In this document: positions 44,562-52,627 of the stretch, piece by piece | Numbering within the stretch: the first letter of the stretch is position 1 | How the letters are laid out: each line of letters opens with the position of its first letter | Origin: Parapontixanthobacter sp963736595 | GTDB lineage: Bacteria; Pseudomonadota; Alphaproteobacteria; Sphingomonadales; Sphingomonadaceae | Length of the DNA stretch: 64,000 nucleotides | Assembly: GCA_963736595.1 (NCBI GenBank) | Contig: CAVTPG010000002.1 | Span: 372,001-436,000, forward strand | Direction of reading: 5' to 3' | Position numbers and translations under genes: made by a program | The notes under the pieces: model-generated | What the model saw: the letters and a program-made list of their open reading frames with translations, nothing else | Databases searched by the model: none | What the model was told of the DNA's origin: nothing

Positions 44562-46046
44562 CTAGTCGAGTTGCTTTACGATTTCTTCGACCATCTTCTT
44601 TGCATCGGAAAGCAGCATCATTGTCTGGTCCATATAAAATACGTCGTTATCGACACCGGCATAGCCGACGCCGCCCATGGACCTCTTAATGAACATGACA
44701 GTCTTTGCGTTCCCGACATCGAAGACCGGCATCCCGTAAATTGGAGAGCTTTTATCGGTCTTTGCCGCGGGATTTACGACATCATTGGCACCGATAATAA
44801 ATGCAATATCGGCCTGATTGAACTCGCTGTTGATGTCTTCCAGCTCGAATACCTCGTCATAGGGAACATTGGCCTCTGCCAGCAGGACGTTCATATGTCC
44901 GGGCATCCGTCCGGCAACCGGGTGGATGGCATATTTCACTTCGACGCCAAGCTCTTTCAGTGCTTCACCCATCTCGCGCAAAACGTGCTGCGCCTGAGCC
45001 ACCGCCATGCCATAGCCGGGGATGATGATGACTTTCTCGGCTTGCTTGAGCATATAGGCTGCATCATCGGCGCTGCCTTGCTTGAACGGGCGTTGCTCGC
45101 GCTGTTCGCCATCATTGCTCGCGGTGACATCGCTGCCGAAACCACCGGCGATCACGCTTATGAAACTGCGGTTCATGGCGCGGCACATAATGTAACTGAG
45201 GATCGCGCCGCTTGCGCCGACCAGCGCGCCGGTGATGATCATCGCCGTATTGCCGAGCGTAAAGCCCATGGCGGCTGCGGCCCAACCGGAATAGCTGTTC
45301 AGCATCGACACCACGACCGGCATATCTGCCCCGCCGATCGGAATAATCAGCAGAAAACCGATCAGGAAAGCCGCCGCAAGAATGGCCCAGAACAGCCATC
45401 CCTCGCCCGGTCCGGCATTAGGAGCCATCGCGTAAAGTGCAGTCCCGATCAGGATCGCAGCCAGCGTTCCAAGATTGATAAAATGCCGCCCCGGTAGCAG
45501 GATCGACGATCCGCTCATCCGGCCCGATAATTTGGCAAAGGCGATAACCGAACCGCTAAAGGTGATGGCCCCAATCGCCGCGCCCAGCATCAGCTCGACC
45601 CGGCTGACGGTCGAAATGTTGCCAGTGCCATCGAGTATGCCGAACGCACCGGGATTAAGGAAAGCTGCTGCTGCGACCAGCACCGCCGCTAGACCCACCA
45701 AACTGTGAAAGGCTGCGACCAGTTCAGGCATGGACGTCATTGCAATGCGGCGAGCAATCACAAAGCCGATGGTGCCGCCGATTGCGATGGCGATGGCGAT
45801 CTCGACGATATTGGCAATATCATGCGTGACGAGCGTGGTCACGACCGCAATCAGCATTCCGACCATACCGAACCGGTTGCCCGCGCGACTGGTTGCTGGG
45901 CTGGAAAGGCCGCGCAGCGCGAGAATGAAGAACACACCTGCGATCAGATAGGCCAGTGCCACCCAAGGGTTTACGGCTTCGCCAGTGGCGGCGTTAGCTG
46001 GAACGGCGAGCAGCGCAAATGGGGTTACACAAAGGAGGCGAAGCAT
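44562..46046 (-). CDS. pntB: NAD(P) transhydrogenase subunit beta
   Basis: A 494-residue PntB, the proton-channel (dII) and NADP-binding (dIII) part of the proton-translocating transhydrogenase. The membrane half has nine or so helices; the C-terminal dIII domain holds IIPGYGMAVAQAQHVLREM and the NADP-binding VNPAAKTDKSSPIYGMPVFDV segment. The start is the ATG at 46046, overlapping the pntAb stop by one base (TGATG). It carries an unusual extra leader resembling a signal peptide (MLRLLCVTPFALLAVPANA) ahead of the first conserved helix VNPWVALAYL. Confidence 0.94.
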   Translation of the reverse strand: MLRLLCVTPFALLAVPANAATGEAVNPWVALAYLIAGVFFILALRGLSSPATSRAGNRFGMVGMLIAVVTTLVTHDIANIVEIAIAIAIGGTIGFVIARRIAMTSMPELVAAFHSLVGLAAVLVAAAAFLNPGAFGILDGTGNISTVSRVELMLGAAIGAITFSGSVIAFAKLSGRMSGSSILLPGRHFINLGTLAAILIGTALYAMAPNAGPGEGWLFWAILAAAFLIGFLLIIPIGGADMPVVVSMLNSYSGWAAAAMGFTLGNTAMIITGALVGASGAILSYIMCRAMNRSFISVIAGGFGSDVTASNDGEQREQRPFKQGSADDAAYMLKQAEKVIIIPGYGMAVAQAQHVLREMGEALKELGVEVKYAIHPVAGRMPGHMNVLLAEANVPYDEVFELEDINSEFNQADIAFIIGANDVVNPAAKTDKSSPIYGMPVFDVGNAKTVMFIKRSMGGVGYAGVDNDVFYMDQTMMLLSDAKKMVEEIVKQLD

Positions 46047-46330
46047 CACTTCTTCTCCTTCTTTTTATACATGGCCAGCATTCGCTCGGTTACGGCAAAG
46101 CCTCCAAAAATATTGACGCTCGCCAGCACCACGCCTGCCAACCCCAGCCACTTGGCCGCCGGGCTACCCGCTTCCGCCGCAGCGATCAGCGCCCCGACGA
46201 TAATAACGCTGGAAATTGCGTTGGTCACCGCCATCAGCGGCGTATGCAGCGCCGGAGTGACCGACCACACGACATAATAGCCGACGAAACAGGCCATCAC
46301 GAAGATCGAGAGAATTGAAATAAAGTCCAT
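46046..46330 (-). CDS. NAD(P) transhydrogenase membrane subunit PntAb
   Basis: A 94-residue membrane protein with three helices: FISILSIFVMACFVGYYVVWSV, AISSVIIVGALIAA and GLAGVVLASVNIFGGFAV, then a basic tail MYKKKEKK. It corresponds to the C-terminal membrane part of the alpha subunit (dII half) in the three-polypeptide transhydrogenases of alphaproteobacteria. Lies between a 43-residue membrane protein gene and pntB. Its stop overlaps the pntB start. Confidence 0.92.
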   Translation of the reverse strand: MDFISILSIFVMACFVGYYVVWSVTPALHTPLMAVTNAISSVIIVGALIAAAEAGSPAAKWLGLAGVVLASVNIFGGFAVTERMLAMYKKKEKK

Positions 46331-46345
46331 CTTCTAATCCGCCAC

Positions 46346-46477
46346 CTAATTGCCGCTTTGGCCTAATTCGTAGCCAATATCATAACCGAAATTGTAGAAG
46401 CCTACGCCTGCAACCGTGATGACCGTGAGCAAGATGATTGCCTGCAGCCAGCCGGGCAGACTGTTGAATTTGCTCAC
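46346..46477 (-). CDS. 43-residue membrane protein within the transhydrogenase operon
   Basis: A small protein encoded from a GTG at 46477 overlapping the pntAA stop (GTGA) to the TAG at 46346. It starts with Ser-Lys-Phe-Asn-Ser-Leu-Pro-Gly-Trp-Leu-Gln, then one membrane helix of about 20 residues (AIILLTVITVAGVGFYNFG) and a short hydrophilic tail with two Tyr and Gln-Ser-Gly-Asn. I know no family name. Its overlap and position between pntAA and pntAb make translation likely; an assembly or regulatory microprotein of the transhydrogenase is an inference. Sixteen bases separate it from pntAb. Confidence 0.6.
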   Translation of the reverse strand: MSKFNSLPGWLQAIILLTVITVAGVGFYNFGYDIGYELGQSGN

Positions 46478-47607
46478 GCCTTCAGCCTCTCGTTTACGAT
46501 TTTGCCACCTTGGGTCAGCCGCACGGCATCGCCGATCTCTTCATCCAAAATTGGCTTGCCTTGCTCCTCGTCCCAGAACGCGTTGAGAAAGTTGAACAGG
46601 TTGCGCGCATAAAGGGCGCTGGCATCGGCCGGCAAATGCGCAGGCGTGTTGGCGTAACCCATCAAGGTAACACCGTGCCGCTGTACCAATTCGTCAGGTC
46701 GGGAATGCTCGACATTGCCGCCCGTATCGTCGCCCTGCGCCACCGCAAGATCGAAGATGACGCTACCGGGTTTCATGCTGGCAATCTGCGCATCGGATAT
46801 GAGCCGCGGTGCGGTGCGCCCAGGAATAAGCGCCGTCGTGATGACGATATCCTGCTTGGCGATATGTTCGGAAACCAGCTTGGCCTGAGCGGCTTTGTAC
46901 TCATCGCTCATTTCCGTGGCATAGCCGCCGCTGCCCTCGCCTTCGATACCCGCAACATCTTCGACAAATACCGGTTTTGCGCCAAGCGACTGGATTTGTT
47001 CTTTCGTGGCAGAGCGCACATCGGTCGCCGAAACTTGCGCGCCCAGACGCCGCGCCGTGGCAATCGCCTGCAATCCGGCGACACCGACGCCCATCACGAA
47101 GACCTTGGCCGCAGACACAGTGCCGGCCGCCGTCATCATCATCGGAAAAGCGCGCCCATATTGGCTGGCCGCGGCCAGCACGGCTTTGTAGCCCGACAAG
47201 TTCGACTGGCTCGAAAGAACATCCATGCTCTGCGCGCGCGTGATGCGTGGCATGAACTCCATCGAAAGCGCTTCAAATCCGGCTTTTGCGTAAGCTGCCA
47301 CGCGATCTTTTTCGCCAAATGGATCGAAGGTCGCCGCCACCCATGCGCCCGGCTTCGTATTCTTTAGCAGCCCAACATCGGGCGCCTGCACGGCAAGCAC
47401 GATGTCGGCATCCTTGGTCACATCCGCAGATGACGCGACGCTCGCGCCCGCCTCCTCGTATGCCGCATCGCTAATGTCTGCATGAGCGCCCGCATCGTGC
47501 TCAATGCTGACGTCTGCGCCCAGAGCGATAAATTTGCGGGCCGTTTCCGGCGTCAGCGCCACGCGCGTTTCCCCGGCGGCGCGCTCTTTCAAAACGGCTA
47601 TGCGCAT
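46474..47607 (-). CDS. pntAA: NAD(P) transhydrogenase subunit alpha, NAD-binding (PntAa)
   Basis: A 377-residue protein corresponding to domain I of the proton-translocating transhydrogenase, binding NAD(H). The N-terminus RIAVLKERAAGETRVALTPETA is shared with alanine dehydrogenases. The SQSNLSGYKAVLAAASQYG block near 135-153 and the Rossmann loop VMGVGVAGLQAIATARRLGA around 174-193 are diagnostic. The segment EMSDEYKAAQAK and VITTALIPGRTAPRLI confirm PntAA over Ald. The start was set at ATG 47607; the open frame upstream runs into the aa3-like gene. GTGA overlap with the microprotein gene. Confidence 0.95.
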   Translation of the reverse strand: MRIAVLKERAAGETRVALTPETARKFIALGADVSIEHDAGAHADISDAAYEEAGASVASSADVTKDADIVLAVQAPDVGLLKNTKPGAWVAATFDPFGEKDRVAAYAKAGFEALSMEFMPRITRAQSMDVLSSQSNLSGYKAVLAAASQYGRAFPMMMTAAGTVSAAKVFVMGVGVAGLQAIATARRLGAQVSATDVRSATKEQIQSLGAKPVFVEDVAGIEGEGSGGYATEMSDEYKAAQAKLVSEHIAKQDIVITTALIPGRTAPRLISDAQIASMKPGSVIFDLAVAQGDDTGGNVEHSRPDELVQRHGVTLMGYANTPAHLPADASALYARNLFNFLNAFWDEEQGKPILDEEIGDAVRLTQGGKIVNERLKA

Positions 47608-47615
47608 AGGCTGGC

Positions 47616-47741
47616 TCAATCCGATATCAGGATCACGACAATAAAGGTGATGATCGCGATCAAAGGCACGGTCCATTTCAAGCTGCCGATGAATTTGTCG
47701 TAAGTCTTGTTTGCCGCGTTAATGTTGTTGGCCGGTTCCAT
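47616..47741 (-). CDS. aa3-type cytochrome c oxidase subunit IV-like protein
   Basis: A 41-residue single-helix protein: a polar N-terminus with Asn-Lys-Thr-Tyr and FIGSLKWTVPLIAIITFIV, ending ILISD. It matches the small subunit IV of bacterial aa3-type oxidases (COX4_pro_2). GAGGA precedes the ATG at 47741. In many alphaproteobacteria this gene sits upstream of pntAA, as here. It is the first gene of the seven-gene operon pointing leftwards (47741 to 43258). Whether it works with the oxidase or the transhydrogenase is not known. Confidence 0.78.
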   Translation of the reverse strand: MEPANNINAANKTYDKFIGSLKWTVPLIAIITFIVVILISD

Positions 47742-47946
47742 GTCGTGGTCCTCGTAAAATTGCTTTTCGATGCAAGCTCTATCCGTTGGACAGCTTTTGC
47801 TCAAGGTCAAGCCATTACAAGGCGTTCTCCACGCACAGGCACCAACGCAGGCGTAGCGGTCTGCGCAATCAAAATTGCCTTAATGTGACCTTTACCCATT
47901 CAGATTATGGACATGAGTTGTATCAATACGAGACAACGGGAAACCC

Positions 47947-49366
47947 ATGGCAGAAAACGATTCGCAAGTTTTGATGCTGATCGACGACGAACCGGCGCAA
48001 AGCCGGTTGATCAGTGCGCTAGCCGCTCGAGAGGGCTGGCGGACGCTGGTCGTGGGCGATGCGGACTACGGCGCTTGCCACGTTGAATTCGCATGATGGG
48101 CTGGATGTGGCCGCGATCCTGCTCGACCAATGGGTGCCGGGCGACGATACGTGCGAGCTGATCGGCGATCTTAAAAACCTGCGCCCCGATTTGCCTATTC
48201 TCATGCTGACTGCCGATGCCTCGCCGTTGCTGGCTGTGCAGGCGATGCGTGCTGGGGCCACCGATTATCTTATCAAGCCGATTGCGCCTGACCGCTTTTT
48301 GCAAGCACTACGCAGTGCAACCACGCGCGAAACACCGCGCAATGAATTACAACCGCTAAGCGAGAAAATGAGTGCCACCCTCGATTTTGAGGACATGATC
48401 GGCACTTCGCCTGCTTTCAGAAGCGCGCTGGCACAAGCGGCCAAGGCGGCCCGCGGGCAAGGCCATGCTCTGGTCGAAGGAGAAACCGGGACGGGCAAGG
48501 AAACCATCTTGCGCGCCATGCACACGGCTTCACCGCGCGGCAAAAATCCGGTCAGAATTATCAATGTCGGCGGTGTTCCCATTAATTCGGTGGAATCGCT
48601 GTTATTCGGGCATGAGCAGAATGCTTTTCCCGGTGCGTTCGAGCGGCAAGTCGGCGCGTTGCAGCAATGTGATGGCGGCACGATTATTCTCGATGAGATC
48701 GACCGTCTGGCGCTGTCAGTGCAGGACCGCCTTGCCGATGCGCTGGCGACCAGCATTGTCAGACCGACCGGCGCGACCCACGGCTTCCGTGTCGATGTGC
48801 GCTTGCTGTGTGCCAGTAATTTCAAACTGTCCGAAATTGCCGAAGGCGGACAGTTTTCGAACGCTTTGCTGGCGCAGATTGGCGGAACGCGGATCAGCTT
48901 GCCCCCCTTGCGCGAACGGGCCAGCGATATACCCTCGCTTACGCGGCATTTCCTCGCACGGATTGGCGAAAAGCCGGGCCTCAATCATCATTCCATCACC
49001 GACAGCGCGCTAAATCTACTCGCAAGTTATGACTGGCCGGGCAATGTGCGCCAGTTGCAAGCCGCGCTGTTTCGCGCTGCCGTGTTCTGCGATGAGGAGG
49101 CTTTGACGGCCAATAGCTTCCCGCAATTATCCGAGATTTTGGGCGATTGCGAAGATCTGTCCGATCACCGTCAAGATGGCGCGGGTATCTTGCTCTATAC
49201 CGCTGACGGCAATTTGCGCCCGCTCGAAGAAATCGAAGCCGACGTGATCCGCCTTGCCATAGGGCATTATTCCGGCCGCATGACCGAAGTGGCGCGCCGC
49301 CTTGGCATCGGTCGATCGACGCTTTATCGAAAACTCAGCAATCTTGGGATCGATAGCGCGGCCTAA
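47947..49366 (+). pseudogene. NtrC-type response regulator, frameshifted in the receiver domain
   Basis: About 472 residues if repaired: a receiver (1-115), AAA+ sigma-54 activator core and Fis-type HTH. The frame from ATG 47947 gives VLMLIDDEPAQSRLI but stops at about residue 49. The rest continues one frame over from about Thr-Ala-Leu-Ala-Thr-Leu; removing one T near 48067 restores Asp-Thr-Ala-Leu. The phosphoacceptor Asp is in ILLDQWVPGDD. Walker A is GETGTGKET and Walker B is GGTIILDEID. The GAFTGA loop reads Asn-Ala-Phe-Pro-Gly-Ala, with the sigma-54-contacting Thr replaced by Pro. The HTH MTEVARRLGIGRSTLYRKL is intact. It may regulate independently of sigma-54. Divergent from the transhydrogenase operon. 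Confidence 0.8.
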
Positions 49367-50550
49367 TCAGCCCAGTTGATCGTGCGGGTTGCGCGCACCT
49401 CACCCTGATTTCCGCGCAGCGACACGGTCAGCGCTTGGCTAGGCCAGTCGATTTCGACCAGACCGAAATTCTCTTCCGAAATGAACGGCGTGACACGCTT
49501 TGGATCAGGCTCGCGTGTCGTGTTGGCTTCGGTAGTCGCGAACGCCAGATTCAACGAACTGGAGGTAATTTCCCACAGCTCTTCATTGGCGGACTGCGGC
49601 GCGAAATTGTAAATACCGCCAGCATGACGGTCGCCGGACAATAGCAGCAGCCCGCTATCTTCGCGCTGCCCCAGCATCGTATAAAGCCGCTCGCGTTCAC
49701 GCGGCATCGTTTCCCATGCCTCGTAATCATGCGCATCGGTCAGCACTTGAATGCTGCTGACAACCAGCCGCAAATCCGCCGGTTTTTTCAGCTCCGCATT
49801 AAGCCAGCGCCATTGCGCATCGCCCAGCAGCTGCGCATCGATACTGTCGTCAGGCAAATATGAACCCAACGGTGGACGCTCTTTCGTATAGTCCATGCGT
49901 TTCAAATTCGAGCGGAAATAACGCGTGTCGAGCAGGATGATCTGTACTCGCTTGCCCTCGGCGCCAAACATCCGACTATCATAAATACCGGGACGCGATT
50001 TTACCGCTTCGCTCGACCCCCAATAGGTTTCGAATATTTCCTCGGCCCAGCGACGCATGGGAAACTCCCGGCCCGCATCGTTCAGCCCATAATCGTGATC
50101 GTCCCAAGTCGTCAGCATCGGGATCTGCCGACGGAAGTCAGCGAATTCGGGATGGGAGGATTGCTTGGCGTAAGCCGCGCGCGTGCTTTCCATCGCCGCA
50201 TCGCCTGCCCAGCCGGTATCGCCATACACATTGTCACCGATCAGCATGAACAATTGCGGGTTCGTGGCGGCAATTTGCGCCCACATATGCTGTGAGCGGG
50301 ACTGATGATTGCAGCTACCGAACGCAATCCGCGTCAGTTCTGTATTGGCCGACAAATCGGCCCCGGCAGGCGCCGTCGGCAGGGTGATTTCCTGACGCAA
50401 ACGGTCGTAATATACCGCTAACGCCTCGTCAGCCGATGTGATTGCAGGCGCAACAGATGCCACAGCGCTGTCAGCCTGTCCGGTGGAATTATACGCGCAA
50501 GCTGAAAGTGCGAGCGCCGCGAGCGAAGCAGTGATGGTGCGGAAGGTCAT
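49363..50550 (-). CDS. PhoD-like alkaline phosphatase, lipoprotein
   Basis: A 395-residue exported metallophosphatase. A lipobox LSAC (Cys18) suggests a lipoprotein, after a short signal. The PhoD-type metallophosphoesterase core shows RIAFGSCNHQSRS, LFMLIGDNVYGD near 100-112, TTWDDHDYGLNDAG around 147-160, LLLDTRYFRS and LLLLSGDRHAGG near 298-309. These are the metal-ligand Asp, Asn and His blocks. It hydrolyses phosphomono- or diesters in the periplasm or at the cell surface. Its stop overlaps that of the convergent regulator gene (CTAA). Confidence 0.9.
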   Translation of the reverse strand: MTFRTITASLAALALSACAYNSTGQADSAVASVAPAITSADEALAVYYDRLRQEITLPTAPAGADLSANTELTRIAFGSCNHQSRSQHMWAQIAATNPQLFMLIGDNVYGDTGWAGDAAMESTRAAYAKQSSHPEFADFRRQIPMLTTWDDHDYGLNDAGREFPMRRWAEEIFETYWGSSEAVKSRPGIYDSRMFGAEGKRVQIILLDTRYFRSNLKRMDYTKERPPLGSYLPDDSIDAQLLGDAQWRWLNAELKKPADLRLVVSSIQVLTDAHDYEAWETMPRERERLYTMLGQREDSGLLLLSGDRHAGGIYNFAPQSANEELWEITSSSLNLAFATTEANTTREPDPKRVTPFISEENFGLVEIDWPSQALTVSLRGNQGEVRATRTINWAD

Positions 50551-50686
50551 GAGCTTGTCCCGATAGCTATTATTTCTATGGCGTGGCGTTGAACGCGGAA
50601 TGTGTCAATCGGACGACAGATCATAAGTATCGGATAAAGCCGCGCGGCCCTCGACATTGTGCCCGGCGCGAATTAGCGCCTTGGCC

Positions 50687-51448
50687 ATGAGCAACATATT
50701 CGATTTTAGCGGGCGCAGCGCGCTTGTCACCGGCGCGGCCAGCGGCATCGGCGCGGCGTGCGCAAATTTCCTTGATACACATGGCATAGAAAAACTCTGG
50801 CTGGTCGATCGCGATGGCGACAGGTTGGATGCGCTCGACCTGCGCTGTGAAGTAGAACGACGGGTCGGTGATGTTTCGCAAGAGCCATTCTGGACGCAAC
50901 TCGAAAGCGAGATCACCACGCTCGACCACGCGGTCGTCAATGCCGGGATCGGCACGGGCGGCGAAATCGCCAGCCTCGACTTCGCGCAATGGCGCAAGGT
51001 CATGGATGTCAATCTCGACGGTGCGTTTCTGACCTTGCGTGCGGCGCTTCGCAAAATGATCGGAGCCAAGAGCGGCAGTGTTGTAATAACCGCTTCGGTA
51101 ACCGGGCTGAAGCCAGTACCGGGCATCGGGGGCTATGGCGTCTCTAAAGCTGCGGTCGCGCATATGGCCAGAATTGCGGCGGCGGAGAACGCGAAGCATA
51201 ATGTGCGCATTAACGCGATTGCGCCGGGCGGTGTCGATACTGCGATCTGGGATAGCGGCGAGGAGTTCCGCGCTGCCGTCACGAAATATGGGCGTGATGC
51301 AACAATTCAGGCGATGGCAAAAGACACGCCGCGCGGCCGCTTTGCAACGCCTGACGAATTGGCGGGCGAAATCGGCTTTCTCCTGTCCGACCTGTCATCC
51401 AACATCACCGGCACCGTGCTGACCAGCGACGGCGGCTATACGCTCTAA
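50687..51448 (+). CDS. short-chain dehydrogenase/reductase (SDR)
   Basis: A 253-residue classical SDR: the NAD-binding loop VTGAASGIGAACANFL near 15-30, NAG in VVNAGIGTG at about 83-91, the catalytic Ser in VVITASVTGLKPVPGIG, and Tyr-x-x-x-Lys in GGYGVSKAAV around 149-158. The C-terminal GTVLTSDGGYTL is the usual SDR end. Substrate unknown. Chosen start is ATG 50687 (MSNIFDFSGR). It converges on folP; the gap contains a 15-base tandem repeat. Confidence 0.9.
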   Translation: MSNIFDFSGRSALVTGAASGIGAACANFLDTHGIEKLWLVDRDGDRLDALDLRCEVERRVGDVSQEPFWTQLESEITTLDHAVVNAGIGTGGEIASLDFAQWRKVMDVNLDGAFLTLRAALRKMIGAKSGSVVITASVTGLKPVPGIGGYGVSKAAVAHMARIAAAENAKHNVRINAIAPGGVDTAIWDSGEEFRAAVTKYGRDATIQAMAKDTPRGRFATPDELAGEIGFLLSDLSSNITGTVLTSDGGYTL

Positions 51449-51453
51449 GGTCA

Positions 51454-51505
51454 GTCAGGTGAGATTTGGTCAGGCGAAATTTAGTCAGGCCAAATTTAGT
51501 CAGGC
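51454..51505. repeat. 15-bp tandem repeat at a convergent gene end
   Basis: Three units of 15 bases start at 51454, 51469 and 51484 and read GTCAGGTGAGATTTG, GTCAGGCGAAATTTA and GTCAGGCCAAATTTA, followed by a partial GTCAGGC at 51499. They fill the gap between the SDR stop and the folP stop and run into the folP 3' end (its TAA stop is within the third unit). Confidence 0.65.
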
Positions 51506-52608
51506 AGGTCGCTAAAGTCCGTTACTGCCGCATCGCGCAGCCCGCGCCACACATTCCGCGCCTGCACCGTCTCCGGCACATCGTGGACACGCAAAAGCTG
51601 CGCTCCGGCATTCATGCCCGCGATGCAGAGGGCAATCGATCCGCCAAGGCGTTTCTCAACCGATGCTTCGTTTGACAACGCACCGATCATCCGCTTGCGG
51701 CTGGCGCCGAACAGCAGCGGCTGACCCAAGGCATGGAACAGCGGCAAAGCGTTGATTAGCGCCAGATTGTCGCGCAAAGTTTTGCCAAATCCGATGCCAA
51801 CATCGAGAATGATATTCTCACGCGAAATCCCAGCCGCAATTGCCGCATCGCGCCGTGCTTTCAACGCATCGAACACATCGAATACGACATTGTCGTAATT
51901 GCCCTCTGCGTGAAGATCATCGCCCTTGCCCGGCGCGTGCATGATGACGACCGGACAGCCGCGCGCGGCCACAAGCTCGATACTGCGCGGATCGAATTGC
52001 AAGCCCGATACGTCGTTCACCAGTGCCGCGCCTGCATCCAGAGCCGCTTCCATCACGCCTGCGCGCCGTGTGTCGATGCTGACCGCTGCGCCCATCGCAG
52101 CGCAGTAAGCAATTGCTGGCAGAACGCGGTCGCTTTCCTCGCCTTCCCACGTGGCTTTTGCACCGGGCCGTGTGCTTTCCCCGCCGATGTCGATGATTGC
52201 CGCCCCCGCTTCCTGCATCGCAGCAGCATGAGCGCGCCCAGCTTCCGGATCGTCGAGAAACGCGCCGCCATCGGAAAAACTGTCTGGCGTGACATTCAAT
52301 ATGCCCATGATCTGCGGCTGATCGAGCTGAATGGTCCGCTCGCCCAACTGCAACGCCGGATGCGCCATTCGCAGGTTCGACCATTGCAATTCAGCTTCCG
52401 TGCCCACTTCTTCGGGCAGCTTGGCAAACACCTCGGTGACGGTCTCGGGCGAGCAAAGCCAGCGTTCGGCGATCATGCCATCGCGCCGCAGGATCACGGC
52501 AAAACGATGCGCGTAGATCATCCCACCGGCAAGCCGCACCGCATTCCCGTTTTCGGCTTGCGGACCGGAGCAAAACCCGATCGGGCGAATATAAAGTTTG
52601 TCGCTCAT
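51496..52608 (-). CDS. folP: dihydropteroate synthase
   Basis: A 370-residue DHPS, which joins p-aminobenzoate to dihydropterin pyrophosphate in folate synthesis and is the sulfonamide target. The core from about 98 onward has IMGILNVTPDSFSDGG, IIDIGGESTRPGA, VNDVSGLQFDP, and ASRKRMIGAL near the end. The first ~95 residues (MSDKLYIRPIGFCSGP...) are an extra N-terminal domain not found in short FolP proteins such as that of E. coli (282 residues), but it appears in sphingomonads. It is 19 bases downstream of ccrM in the same direction. Confidence 0.92.
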   Translation of the reverse strand: MSDKLYIRPIGFCSGPQAENGNAVRLAGGMIYAHRFAVILRRDGMIAERWLCSPETVTEVFAKLPEEVGTEAELQWSNLRMAHPALQLGERTIQLDQPQIMGILNVTPDSFSDGGAFLDDPEAGRAHAAAMQEAGAAIIDIGGESTRPGAKATWEGEESDRVLPAIAYCAAMGAAVSIDTRRAGVMEAALDAGAALVNDVSGLQFDPRSIELVAARGCPVVIMHAPGKGDDLHAEGNYDNVVFDVFDALKARRDAAIAAGISRENIILDVGIGFGKTLRDNLALINALPLFHALGQPLLFGASRKRMIGALSNEASVEKRLGGSIALCIAGMNAGAQLLRVHDVPETVQARNVWRGLRDAAVTDFSDLPD

Positions 52609-52627
52609 GTGCAGAACAGCTGCGCCA

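Noticed and set aside
44571..45497. 308-codon frame antisense to pntB
   Set aside because: His/Asp-rich product typical of an antisense of a membrane protein gene; no family match.
46474..47607. Alanine dehydrogenase
   Set aside because: The shared N-terminus was considered, but the dinucleotide region, the downstream membrane subunit genes and operon order identify PntAA.
13703..48100. Programmed +1 frameshifting as explanation of the six broken genes
   Set aside because: The sites share no slippery or shifty-stop motif, and none of the families (ThiL, dGTPase, TonB receptor, racemase, NtrC, DUF3089) is known to use one.
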